From Lepidostoma basale (Eukaryota > Arthropoda > Insecta > Trichoptera > Lepidostomatidae), in the NCBI GenBank assembly GCA_022606425.2, contig JAHDVF020001054.1, forward strand, positions 186,001-250,000: 64,000 bases of DNA, written 5' to 3'. The notes beneath the pieces were generated by a model. The model worked only from the letters and a program-made list of their open reading frames with translations, ran no database searches and was not told the DNA's origin. Numbering within the stretch: the stretch's first letter is position 1; every line of letters starts with the position of its first letter. Below are positions 43,163 to 53,860 of this stretch, piece by piece. The translations under genes and the position numbers were made by a program.

Positions 43163-43991
43163 GGGGGTATTCTAGTGTAAAAATTTGAAAAAATTGTTTA
43201 TTCAGACCTTTAGACCTTTAGAAAAGTTTAGACCTTTAAGAATATGAATACTTTCGAAGTTAGAACTACTTTTGTGTTGCACCGATTAATCGGTCCAGAC
43301 GGGACCTACAAACTATAGACGACAGACTATGTGAACCTGAGAAAAGCCTATATTACGAAAACTTTTTTACTCAATAAATCATTAGAAGTCGACTTCGTGT
43401 AAGGTCAAAAATTGTATGATGCTGGGATTGCTGATTGAGAAAATATAAGTATAACACACTATTTAACGACTTAGATCGCGCGAAACTCGACTCCAAACTT
43501 TAAACGTGTTTTTCCAAAACTAACTTTTTTCGATACGATTGGCATGATATCTCACTTTCTAATATACTGATTTACTTGAAATTTTGCAGAGAACTTTTTT
43601 ATATATTTATGTATCGCACTATTTATGTTTTGTTTTTTTTTAATTTTTATTATTTTTAAAATAATTCGAAAGTTGAAAAACATAGGGCAAACGTGATTTT
43701 TTTTTCAAACGACGCTATTTTGATTTTTTATTTAAAATTTCCGTACGCCATGTAATAACTACATACTTTTTCTTCGAAAATTAAAAGAAATATTTTTTTA
43801 AATCACTGGAAGGACTGGAATCCTGCCAACCAGGGCTACGATATTTTTTTGAGCAGCTACTTTGCCAGCATGGACCTTTTTGGATTTTGGATTTTTTTAT
43901 AATCGTGCATTTTTATATTGTTTAAATATCAATACTATATAATTTATGAAATGTTATCCCAAAATTTGGGAGTCTTGACTAGAATACCCCA
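43163..43991. mobile_element. piggyBac-like MITE with TTAA flanks
   Basis: 829 bp. TTAA at 43159-43162 and 43992-43995. The ends GGGGGTATTCTAGTG and CTAGAATACCCC are inverted over about 13 bp. No ORF. TTAA target choice is the piggyBac hallmark; superfamily by inference. Confidence 0.7.
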
Positions 43992-43995
43992 TTAA

Positions 43996-44895
43996 ACATT
44001 TAACCCAGGTTATATACCCATAACTGTAAATACTTGAAAATATACGCTATTGAAATTGCATAATAAAGAAATTATATCCATTAATTAAGTTTCCAATATG
44101 TACATATTTCCTAATAAAGGGCTAGTACTCTAATTTCAATAGCCTCTTAAGCCGAAAGATTGCTCTGAAGGGTTCTCGTATAGAAAACCCACTCGAAATC
44201 CACTCACCCTCAAAGTTCTCATCCTTAACCGGAATTCCCACCCACATCCGAGCCTAATTTCAAAATTAAAATGCAAAATACACAACCACCTCTTAGTAGG
44301 ATTTTTTTCTGGGCGCACGGCGTTTTGAACTAATTAATCCTATAGCGAAATGTGGCCATTAGAACTCGTGAAATGGCTTTATACATCCATGCTCCATTTG
44401 ATATTTGCCGAAAAACCAAAGTAAAGGAGAGCCCTCCGTTTTTATTTTGTAGTGCTGTAAAATATCTATTTAATTTTTCTCTTTTTCGGGGTTCATTTAG
44501 CAAAGTGATGTGTAATTAAAACACTGTATAATTTTCCATTAAAGCGCGTTTATTAAATAGACGATTAAGCTGTTAAAAGATGTGATTAGATGTGAAAATT
44601 GTTACTTTAAATGTAAATTTTCCGTATTTACAAATGTTCACGGACGCTCTGAGAAAATATTTTTATCTTTACAATGGATGTCATCGTGGAAAAACATTAT
44701 TTTTTACAGGTGAACAAAATACAGTGTTGTTCGAATTAATGTAAATACAAGTGATAATTTGAATAAACCAATATTAGTCATAGAACAAGAAAACAGAGAA
44801 ATTAATACAATTTAAGTTGTTTTAATAGAAAATGTGTCTTTAATAGAAAACTTGTCCTACACGTTTTGGAATAGAATCGACAAGTTTTTTTTTTA
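43996..44895. other. Intron 1 sequence, unique in the window
   Basis: 44150-44470 is less AT-rich than average, with a 60-codon minus frame and no repeat match. If conserved between species it would be a candidate regulatory element. Confidence 0.35.
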
Positions 44896-44899
44896 CAGA

Positions 44900-45365
44900 A
44901 CTAACTAACTAACTAACCATCACGCCATTTCCCCGGAGGGGTAGGCAGAGAGGATGGATCGCCACAATGGCCTGTCTACATTCATACATCGTACCATGCA
45001 CGCCCGTCGATTATTCCGACTTCGAATGTGGCCGCCTTTTAGTAATTGATTAATTTGGTCATGTCATGTTTTCCTCGGTCGTCCTCGGCTTCTTTCTCCA
45101 CTCACGCTGCTTGTGTACAACTTTTTAACCATTTTACTCTCATCCATTCGTTCCATATGTTCAAACCATCTCAGGGATTCTTTTTTAATTTTATTCATGA
45201 TGCAGTCTTCGTTTGGTATTCTATCATACAACGTTTTCCCGCATATTCTTCTTAGTTCTCATTGCTACGGCGATTATCCTGCTTTCATCCTTCTTTTGCC
45301 AGCTCCAAGCTTCACTCCCATACATGAGGGTTGGCACTAGAACTCCATTGTGTATTGCCATCTTC
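44900..45365 (-). mobile_element. LINE-A copy
   Basis: CTAACTAACTAACTAACC tail, gene back to GGTTGGCACTAGAACTCC and TGTGTATTGCCATC. Confidence 0.85.
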
Positions 45366-45589
45366 AAAATATAGAGATTTATTACAATAAGCATCTTCAT
45401 TTATGCAGTAAAACAATTATCGCCATTTAATTTGAAGATTTAATTAATTATTTATATTTATTCTATATTCTCCATTACTTTGTTGCGTATTCAAAATTGA
45501 CCAATATTTTTACTTTGTAAAACAACACTTGGTTAAAATATTTTTTTATTAAAAATTTAATATTAACTTATTTAAAAAACACAGAAGCC

Positions 45590-45905
45590 TTTTATCAGTG
45601 TAGTTAAATATTATATATATTTTTTCGTATGAAGCATTCGCTTTGTGGTAAGACATTTAAATTTTTTTTAAATATATAAATTAAAAATAAAATAAATAAA
45701 AACGATGCACTTTGTTTTTCACCACTATGTGGTTATTTTAATTGCCGACTAGTGTTGCTTGTACCCAAGCTTCATCATGGCTTCATTATAACAGATTTAC
45801 GTAGTAACAGATTTTAAAACTGTTATTACGAAGCGCTGAGGAAGCTTGGGTACAAGCGAAACCAGTCGGCAATTAAAATAACCGCTTAGTGGTGAAAAAC
45901 AAAGG
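45590..45905. repeat. Fold-back element, family P4
   Basis: Arms TTGCCGACTAGTG-TGCTTGTACCCAAGC and its inverse meet near 45800. The right arm reads CTGAGGA, A, GCTTG-GGTA-CAAGC, GAA, ACCAGT, C, GGC (45837-45873); a GCC before the core is kept in the left arm. Confidence 0.8.
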
Positions 45906-45939
45906 GCAGTCTTTTTTTTCTATTTGATTTTGAATAAAT

Positions 45940-46115
45940 AAATAAAACTATATTACGTATAAATAACTATTTAAACATTTTTTTTCATTAACGTGGCCAG
46001 TTTTGACAGACGTCAAAAGGACTTCTGTGTCCCGAACATGTTTGTATTATTACTATATTTAATTTGTATTTTAACGAAACCGTTGATAACAAAGTAAAAA
46101 TATTGTTAAATTATT
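45940..46115 (+). repeat. P2-related half element
   Basis: GTTTTGACAGACGTCAAAAG, GGACTTCTGTGTCC, CGAACATG; core bases partly lost. Confidence 0.5.
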
Positions 46116-46377
46116 TATATGTTTAGTTAATATTCAATATAAAGATACACAAATAATCTTCAACAATACTTTCCTAAGCCGCAAAGCTATACAAAAGTAG
46201 TCTGTCTGCCAATTGCCATCCACTTTGTCACTTAAGTGTAACTATACAAGCCTTAATACTCTACCGTATCATCAATTTTAATAAGAAGTTCTTGAAGTTT
46301 GGTAATGCGATCAGGCAACTGACAGAATCATCGGTATATCACAAATTATTGATGTTATTTCAATTTGATTTTAAACA

Positions 46378-46770
46378 AACAAACCATCACGAGGTTTCCC
46401 CGAAGGTCTAAGCAGATAGAATGGACCGCCACACTACTCTATCCTTACACACCTCTATAGTTTCCTCATTCTTCTGACTTCTTTCATGACCAACATTTAA
46501 AATTTGATTAATTTGGTCATTCCATGTTTTCCTCCGTCACTCTCGACTCCGTACTCTATTTACATCGTAAACGTATACTATTTTACCCATTTTTTTCTCC
46601 ATCCATGCGCTCCATATGTCCGAATCAACGCAGCGATCCTTTCATAATTTTGTTAAAAAAACCTTCTTCCCCTCTATATTCCTATATTTTATCTACATTG
46701 GTTGATTTTAATTTAGCCAAATTAATAAGAGGATCATTAAGACGGTTTGATTGAAGAAGAAGGTTGAAAA
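46378..46770 (-). mobile_element. LINE-A copy with head-to-head piece
   Basis: Minus-strand LINE-A at 46378-46690, then a plus-strand LINE-A scrap at 46722-46750 (AGAGGATCATTAAGACGG). Confidence 0.65.
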
Positions 46771-46904
46771 AACTTGTTTTATATAATATAAAATATTTTA
46801 GGAATGATTTATGTATTACCATAAGCTAAATTTATTTAAAATTAATGTTTTCTTCTTTATATACTAAGTATAGCTACACATTCAATTTATTAAATAAAAA
46901 ATAA

Positions 46905-47690
46905 CAAAAATGTTTCGAATCATTTTAATACTCGTATCTGTCATATCGGACCACACTTGTGAAAATAAATATACATGTATTTTTTTTAATATTTATATTT
47001 ATATAATATCACTGATGAAAGGCTTGTGTGTCCGCAATATTTTTGGTATTTTATTTTTATTTTTTAATAAAATGAGTTTTTTATACTACGTATATAAAAA
47101 AAGAAATATTTAATATCTAAAACACAAGGTTATGGCGAATATATAGAAGAAATTCGTTTAAAATTGTCTGATTCATTTAAATACTTATATTGGAAATGGG
47201 TGCCTAAGGCCAATATTAAAATACTTGAAATTCATTTAACCAGGAGAAACATCAGCCCCTAACGTTATTAATTTACTATTCATTTATCGATTGGTAGTTG
47301 AAATACCCTTATCCAATTCGTGCTACGGATTCAAACCTTTTGGGTCTTCGGACCTTCGATACCCTGCCTACTATTGTATTTCAAAACCCACACATTCAAT
47401 CAAAATTAAATTAGTAAATTAATGTTTTTTCCTTTATATTTTCCATAACGTTGTTGCGGATTTATTTACAATGTTTCTTTTTTTAACTTTGTACACAACA
47501 CACACTTTAAAACAAACATTAAAATTAAAAACATTCATGTTTCGGACAAAGAAGCCCTTCATCAGTGATAAATGGTTAACATTATATAAATTTTACAAAT
47601 TCTTTCAAAAAAATTCATGAATGTGGTCATATTTGTTTTAGATATCTGTCAAAACTGACCAAATCCATGATTTTTTATTTTTATATATGT
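46905..47690. repeat. Two P2-related halves around unrecognised sequence
   Basis: CACTGATGAAAGGCTTGTGT at 47010 (+) and, on the minus strand at 47528-47566, CACTGATGAAGGGCTTC, TTGTCC, GAA, ACATG. Between them lies AT-rich sequence with no feature. Confidence 0.5.
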
Positions 47691-47714
47691 AATATTTACC
47701 ATATATCACCGATG

Positions 47715-48172
47715 AAGCCAGAAAGAATTTAGTATAAACTCTGCTGAACAGTCTTCAAAGCGCTACATGGAATGGCTCCAAATTATATATCCGAACTCTG
47801 TATAACGGACAGTCTAAATTCAAGGAAATCCCCACATTGCTCGGCGAACTCCTCGGCAATAGGAAGATTAGTTGAGTCAAAGCGTTGCCCTTGTACAAAT
47901 TTCGGGGATCGAGCGTTTGCGGTAGCCGGTCCATCAGCATAGAACGATCTTCCTTCACACCTCAGATGCATAAATGATCCGACAGACTCCAGATCTAAGC
48001 TGAAAACCCATATTTTTCATATTTCATATCCAACTTGCGTATTTTGTTCTATTGTACTTTCTAATCGATCGCGAATATCAATCAGATGCAGCGTTCACAT
48101 TTAGATTAAAAACACGTCTTAATACGCCCTTGAGGTGATTACATCACAAAAAGGCGCTTTAAAAGTTAGCGT
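47715..48172 (+). mobile_element. CR1/L2-like LINE, C-terminal end
   Basis: ALHGMAPNYISELCITDSLN, SRKSPHCSANSSAIGRLVES, NFGDRAFAVAGPSAW-N-LPSHLR across a frame change, then DSRSKLKTHIF. It runs into a TTA repeat tail. Confidence 0.85.
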
Positions 48173-48214
48173 ATTATTATTATTATTTTTATTTTATTTT
48201 TATATTATTATTAT

Positions 48215-48263
<49 letters not shown>

Positions 48264-48289
48264 TTTATTATTATCATTATTATTATTAC

Positions 48290-48326
<37 letters not shown>

Positions 48327-48371
48327 ATTATTATAATTAATATTTTTATTATTATAATAATAATAATAATA

Positions 48372-48410
<39 letters not shown>

Positions 48411-48447
48411 TATTATTATTATATTTATTATTATTGTTATTATTTTA

Positions 48448-48486
<39 letters not shown>

Positions 48487-48560
48487 TTTATTATTTTATT
48501 ATTTTTTATTATTATTATTATTTTTATTTTTATTATTATTATAATATTTTTATTATTATG
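48173..48560 (+). repeat. Long TTA/ATT microsatellite
   Basis: About 390 bp of TTA units with TTT and TAA variants. The 155-codon Ile/Tyr frame across it is an artefact. Probably grew from the LINE tail. Confidence 0.95.
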
Positions 48561-48734
48561 AAAGGCTTTCGTGTCAGAAACAAGTTTGTTTCTTCATTTT
48601 AATTTTTGTAATACAGTGTCGTGTACAAAATTAACAAAAGAAACATTGTTACAGCATTTTCAATATTTTCATAATATTCACAAATTTCATATGGATCGTG
48701 TGAAAAATCAATTTTAACTTATCTCTTCTCATCC

Positions 48735-48830
48735 TTCAAATCATCTCTTCACTGCTTGGTGGAGGTTTTGTCAGACATTTTCCATTTTCCTCTATCCTGC
48801 GCGGCTTTCATCCATCGTCTTCCCCCGAAT
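48735..48830 (-). mobile_element. RTE-like LINE 3' scrap
   Basis: The minus strand reads RWMKAAQDRGKWKMSDKTST and a stop, like the end of RTE-type ORFs. Confidence 0.5.
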
Positions 48831-48861
48831 GGGATTATATCTTCGTGATCACAGGACCTTC

Positions 48862-48985
48862 GTGGCCGAGTGGCAAGTACTACACTGACTTTGGTCTGGT
48901 ATAGAATTTACGGGATAATAAAATGGCGAAAGATTAGCTAATTATCACTTGTCACGAGAATCAATATAATAGCTTAACTCTTAGG
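48862..48985 (+). mobile_element. SINE S1, internally deleted
   Basis: CTTCGTGGCCGAGTGGCAAG head, then directly CTGACTTTGGTCTGGTATAG; the B box is lost. Confidence 0.78.
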
Positions 48986-49084
48986 AAATGATTTAAAAAA
49001 ATACTAACACCGAAACGAGTAGATTTATTACACATTACCATTGCTTAGAGAATTCATTCCAATTACATTCTGGACAATGAATAC

Positions 49085-49420
49085 AATAAAATTTTCAAGT
49101 CAAAAATTTAATTAAATATCAGACATGTTTTGGACAACTGGTTCTTTCTCAGTGAATTATAAAGATACATATTTAAAATTGTTTAGAAATATGATCAGTT
49201 TGACAGATGTTATAAGAAATCTTTATAACATCTGTCAAAACTGATCATATATGTAAACAATTTATAATATTTTAAATATGAATCTTTATAATATCACTGA
49301 GGAAGGACTGGTTGTCCGAAATATGTCTGATATTAAATTATTTTTTATTGTTAGTGTTGTATATACAAAGTATATAAAAAAGAAAAAGACAAATAAAACA
49401 TCTACAACAAAGTGTATGGC
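49085..49420. repeat. Fold-back element, family P2, beside Dpr exon 1
   Basis: Arms with GATCAGTTTGACAGATGTTA and its inverse meet near 49215; hammerhead-like motifs lie in both, the right one intact (49290-49334). It lies only about 70 bp inside intron 1. Confidence 0.87.
49290..49334 (+). ncRNA. Hammerhead-ribozyme-like motif, best helix I
   Basis: AATATCA (49290-49296) pairs perfectly with TGATATT (49328-49334) as a 7-bp helix I. Between them: CTGAGGA (49297-49303), extra A (49304), GGAC, loop TGGTT, GTCC as helix II, GAA (49318-49320), ATATGT (helix III with one G-T pair) and C (49327) as the predicted cleavage base. All conserved core bases fit apart from the inserted A. It is antisense to the Dpr-like transcript. 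Confidence 0.55.
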
Positions 49421-49490
49421 GAACATAGAAGAAACTTAAAATTAGTTAAGTTTAAAATCGCAAAAGTTAAATCATGGATGATATATCTAC

Positions 49491-49599
49491 CTTGGCCCGC
49501 TTCCGTGACAGTGAAGAGCAGAAGCGTCGCTGCCCAGAGGCCGACGCCATTTCCGGGCGTCGCGGCGCCCGCCCGCCGCTTCCGGCGCTCCAACGCCAT
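49491..49599 (-). CDS. Dpr-like gene, first coding exon (signal peptide)
   Basis: The ATG at 49599 sits in a good animal context (G at -3, G at +4). It opens 36 codons plus one base: a basic N-region (MALERRKRRAG), a short polar stretch, then a hydrophobic core (VGLWAATLLLFTVT) followed by EAGQ, a typical secretion signal with cleavage likely near the exon end. The exon stops at a donor reading CAAG|GTAGAT (GT at 49490-49489). It is far richer in GC than the flanks, as expected for real coding DNA here. The same frame runs on upstream without an ATG, so 49599 is the first in-frame start. The leftover G joins GT of exon 2 to make Gly. That exact phase match, plus a secretion signal directly before an Ig domain, is the main reason for calling it exon 1. 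Confidence 0.92.
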
Positions 49600-49690
49600 C
49601 TCGCGGCGGAAACACGAACTCACTCACTCGTAATTATCACCATTGTTAATAACTCAGGCGCTTCTCTTCCCCGCGATCGTTTACCATTGT
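49600..49690 (-). promoter_or_regulatory. GC-rich 5' leader of the Dpr-like gene with two small upstream ORFs
   Basis: The high-GC patch that holds exon 1 continues about 20 bases above the start codon, and a second GC patch lies at 49658-49680. Two upstream ATGs are seen on the minus strand: one at 49687 opens 13 codons and stops at 49648-49646, the other at 49643 opens 7 codons and stops at 49622-49620. Both end before the main ATG, so they could dampen translation if transcribed. No TATA box or clear initiator is assigned, and a further non-coding 5' exon is possible. Confidence 0.4.
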
Positions 49691-50155
49691 AAATTACAAA
49701 TAATTGTAAATTAATTCAAGGTTTATTACACTTTTAAAACTCACTGCCACTGTTTTGTTTCACTTAGCACTTTGAGTTATTTGCTCTCGTAAATTTACAA
49801 TGTTTAAACTCTAAATCAAAGTCCACGACTTATTAGTGATGCTGAAGTCATCTAGAAACAGCTATCTGAAACAAAAATATCACTTTAAATTATATCTGTC
49901 TCAAAAGATACTATTCCAATTAACTTAATCTTAAATTAATAGGCACATCTAGGATAGTTACAATGAAGTTTTAATATAATGAATTCATTTCCAATTTTGC
50001 GATGTCTCAGATACAAAGTCTAAATTCAAGCTTGGGTAATTTTTCAATATCTTTGGTTCAAGAGTTTAATCTAAAAGAAACAAAGTTTTATAATTTTTGA
50101 GGACACATTTCACCCAAAAGAAATTTGGATGTTTAAATAATATTATATATTAAAA
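49691..50155. other. Upstream sequence without recognised feature
   Basis: The first few hundred bases upstream of the Dpr start; no repeat match, so promoter or 5' UTR sequence is likely here. Confidence 0.4.
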
Positions 50156-50159
50156 AGAT

Positions 50160-50390
50160 AAAAAAAAATTCACTAAGTAAAAAATATATTTTTTTGAATT
50201 AAACACTGTTTTTTCCACTTTTGATTTTATTTTTCTCAACATGTTGCAAGGCTTACATACCTTCATCATCGGGAGAACAATATAAACGTTCGTTCTCCCG
50301 ATGATGTAGGTGTAAGCCTTCGAAACATGTCTAGAAATATAAACTCAAAAGTGAAAAAAAATAGTGTTTTAATTCATAAAAATATCATTA
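50160..50390. repeat. Fold-back element, family P5
   Basis: Arms CACTTTTGATTTTATTTT and its inverse; centre near 50283 (CGTTCGTTCTCCCGATGATG). The right arm has CGATGATGTAGGTGTAAGCC, TTCGAA, ACATGT, C, TAGAA, with TTCT upstream able to pair with AGAA. Confidence 0.82.
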
Positions 50391-50404
50391 TGGAATTCCA
50401 CGTG

Positions 50405-50700
50405 TTAACGCCTTAAGTTTATCTAAAATCAGTAAAACATACCTTAGAAGGGCGAAATATGTCATTCCATCTAAAATATAATATAATATAATAAGACTCC
50501 TAGTATACAAACGTTTTCATTCATATTAATTATTTAATATAGAGTGATAAATCATTGTTCAAGAAACAATAAAAGGTATAAACCACTTTATTGAGTTGAC
50601 AGACTGTTTTTGTATAGCCCTGAGAAAGCTGCTATATGGCAAAAACCGATTGGCGCTACGAACTCAAATAAGTGATTTATTAATGGTTAAGTAAAAAATA
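50405..50700. repeat. P3 right half followed by P10 remnant
   Basis: CCTTAGAAGGGCGAAATATG at 50432 leads to TTGTTCAAGAAACAATAAAA. Then TAGCC, CTGAGAAAGCTGC, ACCGAT, T, GGCGCTA near 50615-50660. Confidence 0.65.
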
Positions 50701-50944
50701 GTTTAACTATATTTTTAAATTTGTCAAACCACGAAGTAATGGCTTCGTACCAAAGCTATTGTGTTTATTTTTTGAAATGTAAATAAAAATTTAATTCAAG
50801 GCCATACGAGTATATACTGTCATATCACGCCGCTCCGGAAGGAATTTTACTGACTTAAAATCCGAGAGCGAGTAAAATACAAATTGTATTTGACAGTGTT
50901 TAAGGCTCGACAATAGAGGGCGCCAACATATAATTCGGACCTCT

Positions 50945-51212
50945 GCGTGACACCCATGCCAAAGGAAAGGCAACGTTTACTCCGATCAGTAGAAACAAAT
51001 GCAAACAACATAACAATTCCAGTCAGAGCCAACAAAGCAAGTTTCTATGGTCCGTTGGAGTGGAATAGCCTCCATGTTAGTATTAAGTATGAGGATAGTG
51101 ACGTTAAATTTAAGAAATTTCTAAAGACTGCACTGTTCGGTCACTCTTGGAGTAACAGAAATTACAAAACGGCGCACTTAAAATATAAGTCGTAATAATA
51201 ATAATAATAAAA
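50945..51212 (+). mobile_element. LINE C-terminal end, CR1-like
   Basis: MPKERQRLLRSVETNANNIT, IPVRANKASFYGPLEWNSL and FKKFLKTALFGHSW, then a stop and TAATAATAATAA. The EWNSL and FKKFL pattern is that of CR1-type ORF ends. About 150 bp upstream is likely part of it. Confidence 0.72.
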
Positions 51213-51242
51213 TTAAAATAAAAATACTTAATTTATTGTAAA

Positions 51243-51725
51243 AAACTAACTAACTAACTAACCATCACGCCGTCTCCCCCCGAAGGGGTAGGCAGAAAGA
51301 ATGGACTGCCACACTTTTCTTTCCTGACATATTTCTCTTGTTTCCTCAACATGCATACATCGTGTCATGCACGCGCGTCTATTTCTCTGACTCTTCACAT
51401 GGCCGATATTCAATATTTGATTTATTTGATCGTGCCACGTTTTCCTCGTTCTTCCTATATTTTTGGTTCTTTTTACATCGTTAACATGTAATTTTTTTAC
51501 CATTCTTTCCATATGTTCAAAGCATCTTAATGATCCTTTTATTATTTTGTTCATAACACCATCATTCTCACCGCATTCACTTATTATATTTTCATTCGAC
51601 ACTCTATCATACACAGAGTATCCACACATTCGTCTAAGAGATCTCATTTCTACTGCATTTATTCTACTTTCATCTTTTTTTGCCAGTTTCATGCTTCGCT
51701 TCCATACATAAGGGTCGGTAGAAGA
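51243..51725 (-). mobile_element. LINE-A copy
   Basis: Open 157 codons on the minus strand: KKDESRINAVEMRSLRRMCG, YSVYDRVSNENI, then GRTRKTWHDQINQILNIGHV to SAYPFGG. Confidence 0.9.
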
Positions 51726-51759
51726 ACACATAATTTATTGTAAAGATAATCAATATTTA

Positions 51760-52095
51760 TTCGTTTCTTTCCATGTGTCCAAACCACCCTTTATTTATTG
51801 TGTCTTTTTTACTACTCTTTTATTAACACTACTTTCACTTCTTCTTTTTACATTCGACACTATATCATATACAGATTTTTCTTCTTTATGTGTCCTACCG
51901 GATCACCCGACGTTGACGACCATTTTGGAGAAGGCTTCTCTGTCTTGGGGCTCGCGAAACAGCTCCCCCACAGTTCTGACACCAGTACATTCTCGGATCC
52001 AGATTCACCACATATAATTCTAATAGATATCTTTTCTACTGCTTTTATTGTACTTTCATCCTTCTTTTGCTAGTTCCATGCTTTTTTTCCATACA
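51760..52095 (-). mobile_element. LINE-A fragment with another LINE end inside
   Basis: LINE-A pieces at 51760-51890 and 52025-52095 flank a GC-richer insert (51895-52020) whose minus strand reads WIRECTGVRTVGELFREPQD and REAFSKMVVNVG, the tail of a different LINE. Confidence 0.6.
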
Positions 52096-52179
52096 AAAGA
52101 ATTTCATTCATTATTTTTCCGAAGAAAACGTGCGCGCGCGAAACGATTTATAAACGTTTACGAAAATCAGGAAAGTACA

Positions 52180-52245
52180 GTGTGACAATCTATTATTTCT
52201 GCCTATCCCTGCGGAGAGGTGGCGTGGTGATTATTTAGTTACACT
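52180..52245 (+). mobile_element. LINE-A 3' scrap
   Basis: CAGTGTGACAATCTATTATT through GAGGTGGCGTGGTGATTA. Confidence 0.6.
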
Positions 52246-52284
52246 TTTATTTTTTTCAAAGCTTAAAATCTGAAAAATAAATAT

Positions 52285-52740
52285 ATGGCTTGATTATTAT
52301 GTATGGAAGTGAAGCTTAGAGTTGGCAGAAGAAGGATCAGCGTAAGATAAATGCCGTAGAAATGAGGTCACTAAAAATAATGTGCAAAAAAACAATGTAT
52401 TATAAAATATCTTACCATGAAGTAAGTAAGGAATGTAAGGCGGATGAATGCGTGATATATAAAATCAAGAAAGGGTCACTAAGATGGTTTAGACATATGG
52501 ATGGAGATGAGGGAAGAATGGTTAAAAAGGTTTATACGAGTAGTGTAAATGGAAAAATAAGTCGAGGAAGGCCAAAGAATACATGACGTGACCAAATTAA
52601 TCAATTAGTGAAAGGTGGACATGTTCGAAGTAGCGAAAATCGACGAGTGTGCATGTCATGATGTGTGAATGTAGAAGAGGCGCGAGAGTAATGTCAGGAA
52701 ATAACAATGAGGCGATCCATTCTCTCTGCCTACCCCTCTA
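52285..52740 (+). mobile_element. LINE-A copy
   Basis: MYGSEA block, MRSLKIMCKKTMYYKIS, then KKGSLRWFRHMDGDEGRMVK and SSVNGKISRGRPKNT; ends at CTACCCCTCTA without tail. Confidence 0.82.
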
Positions 52741-53340
52741 ATTTTTTTTTATATAAAGATTAAATAAGAATGCTGACGTTATATTATATATGAGATGATA
52801 ATCCAAAAAGATGTTAAGGTATCTATTAAATGAACGTTTTTACTTTTTTCTTATCTCAGTTACATTATGAAACTAATGGAAAGCAAGTAAGTACAATATT
52901 ACGATAAAAATATGGTTATGGTTAAAAGTCATTGGAGAATTAAACGTTTAGTTCAAGCACCAGAATGTCTTATCTAAATTTGAATTCTTTTTAGCACTCC
53001 CTGCGGACGAATGAAATGTGAATCACTTTGTGCATGATTCCCTATGGTCGCCCTTCTGCGCATTTAAAATGGCGTCCTGATAATAAGTAGCTAATTGTAC
53101 AAGGGACTGAGCGAAACCTGTGTAACAGGTCAAATCATCGAGCTATATTTGAAATGTTAAAAATGTATTCAGTAGTTGGCCTCAATGCTGGAAACGACTT
53201 CCTGAAATCTATCCTCCTATCCAGAAAAACCAAGCTGAGTATCTGTTAAACAGTAAAACTAATATCAACCCAGATATGATTTTTTTACGTAAACAACAGG
53301 TCGCTTGAAGCGAATTAAAGTATACAATTTGTTTTTAAGC
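52741..53340. other. Upstream sequence without recognised feature
   Basis: 53000-53120 is moderately GC-rich. No frame or repeat partner seen. Confidence 0.35.
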
Positions 53341-53344
53341 TGAT

Positions 53345-53518
53345 ATATTAATTCTCGTGACATGTGATAGGTAGCCAATCTATCGCCATTTTATTGTCAC
53401 GAGAATTCTACGCCAGACCAAAGACAGTGTGATGATCACACTGCCATCGCCGGGAATCGAACCCAGAACCTTCGGAATGGGAATCAGATCTCTTACCACT
53501 CTGCCACGAAGGTCGTTA
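53345..53518 (-). mobile_element. SINE S1 copy
   Basis: The minus strand has GTGGCAGAGTGGTAAGAG, GGTTCGATTCCCGGCGATG and the body to ATCACATGTCACGAG. Confidence 0.86.
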
Positions 53519-53574
53519 ATTTGAATCATAAACAACGACTTTTATTTTATTAATTGATCAATTACCAGTCTTCA

Positions 53575-53860
53575 TCTTTCTTTTTTGTCATGTCACACCT
53601 CCGTAGTGCATAGCTGCATAGGACCCCAATGAACCTTATCCACCCTTATCTATCGCATGCCTGATGCCTAACATCATCCCAAGTGAGGCCTGCTGCTTTA
53701 ATCTCGTCCTGCAGGGCTCATCTCTAGGTTTACCTCGCTTCCTTTTTCCCTCCATAGGGGACTGGTCTAGAGCGCCCTGAGCGATGCAGGCAGGGTTCCG
53801 TCTCAGAGTGTGACCGATCCACTGCCATTTGCGTCTAGCGACTTGTTCTCTTTACCAAGT
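53575..53860 (-). mobile_element. LINE-F 3' end
   Basis: The minus strand reads RRKWQWIGHTLRRNPACIAQ, GALDQSPMEGKRKRGKPRDE and, after a shift, LCSYALRRCDMTKK. This WIGHTLR...GKRKRGRP layout is a common end of LINE ORFs in invertebrates. Confidence 0.78.

Larger units (their letters stand above)
231..49599 (-). other. Dpr-family immunoglobulin gene, 5' part (gene span)
   Basis: Three coding exons on the minus strand form one gene: exon 1 at 49491-49599, exon 2 at 37683-37921, exon 3 at 231-332. Exon 1 ends one base into a codon and exon 2 opens with the other two, giving Gly; exon 2 ends on a codon boundary and exon 3 starts on one. All visible splice sites are GT/AG, and together they encode 150 residues. 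Introns are 11,569 bp and 37,350 bp, both filled with transposon debris. The protein begins with a signal peptide, then a linker, then the N-terminal half of an Ig V-type domain. Dpr proteins are neuronal surface molecules that pair with DIP proteins during synaptic partner choice (family knowledge). The rest of the first Ig domain, the second Ig domain and the membrane anchor must lie left of base 1. Which Dpr paralogue this is cannot be told from this part. Confidence 0.93.

Noticed and set aside
48135..48602. 155-codon Ile/Tyr frame
   Set aside because: Pure translation of a TTA microsatellite.
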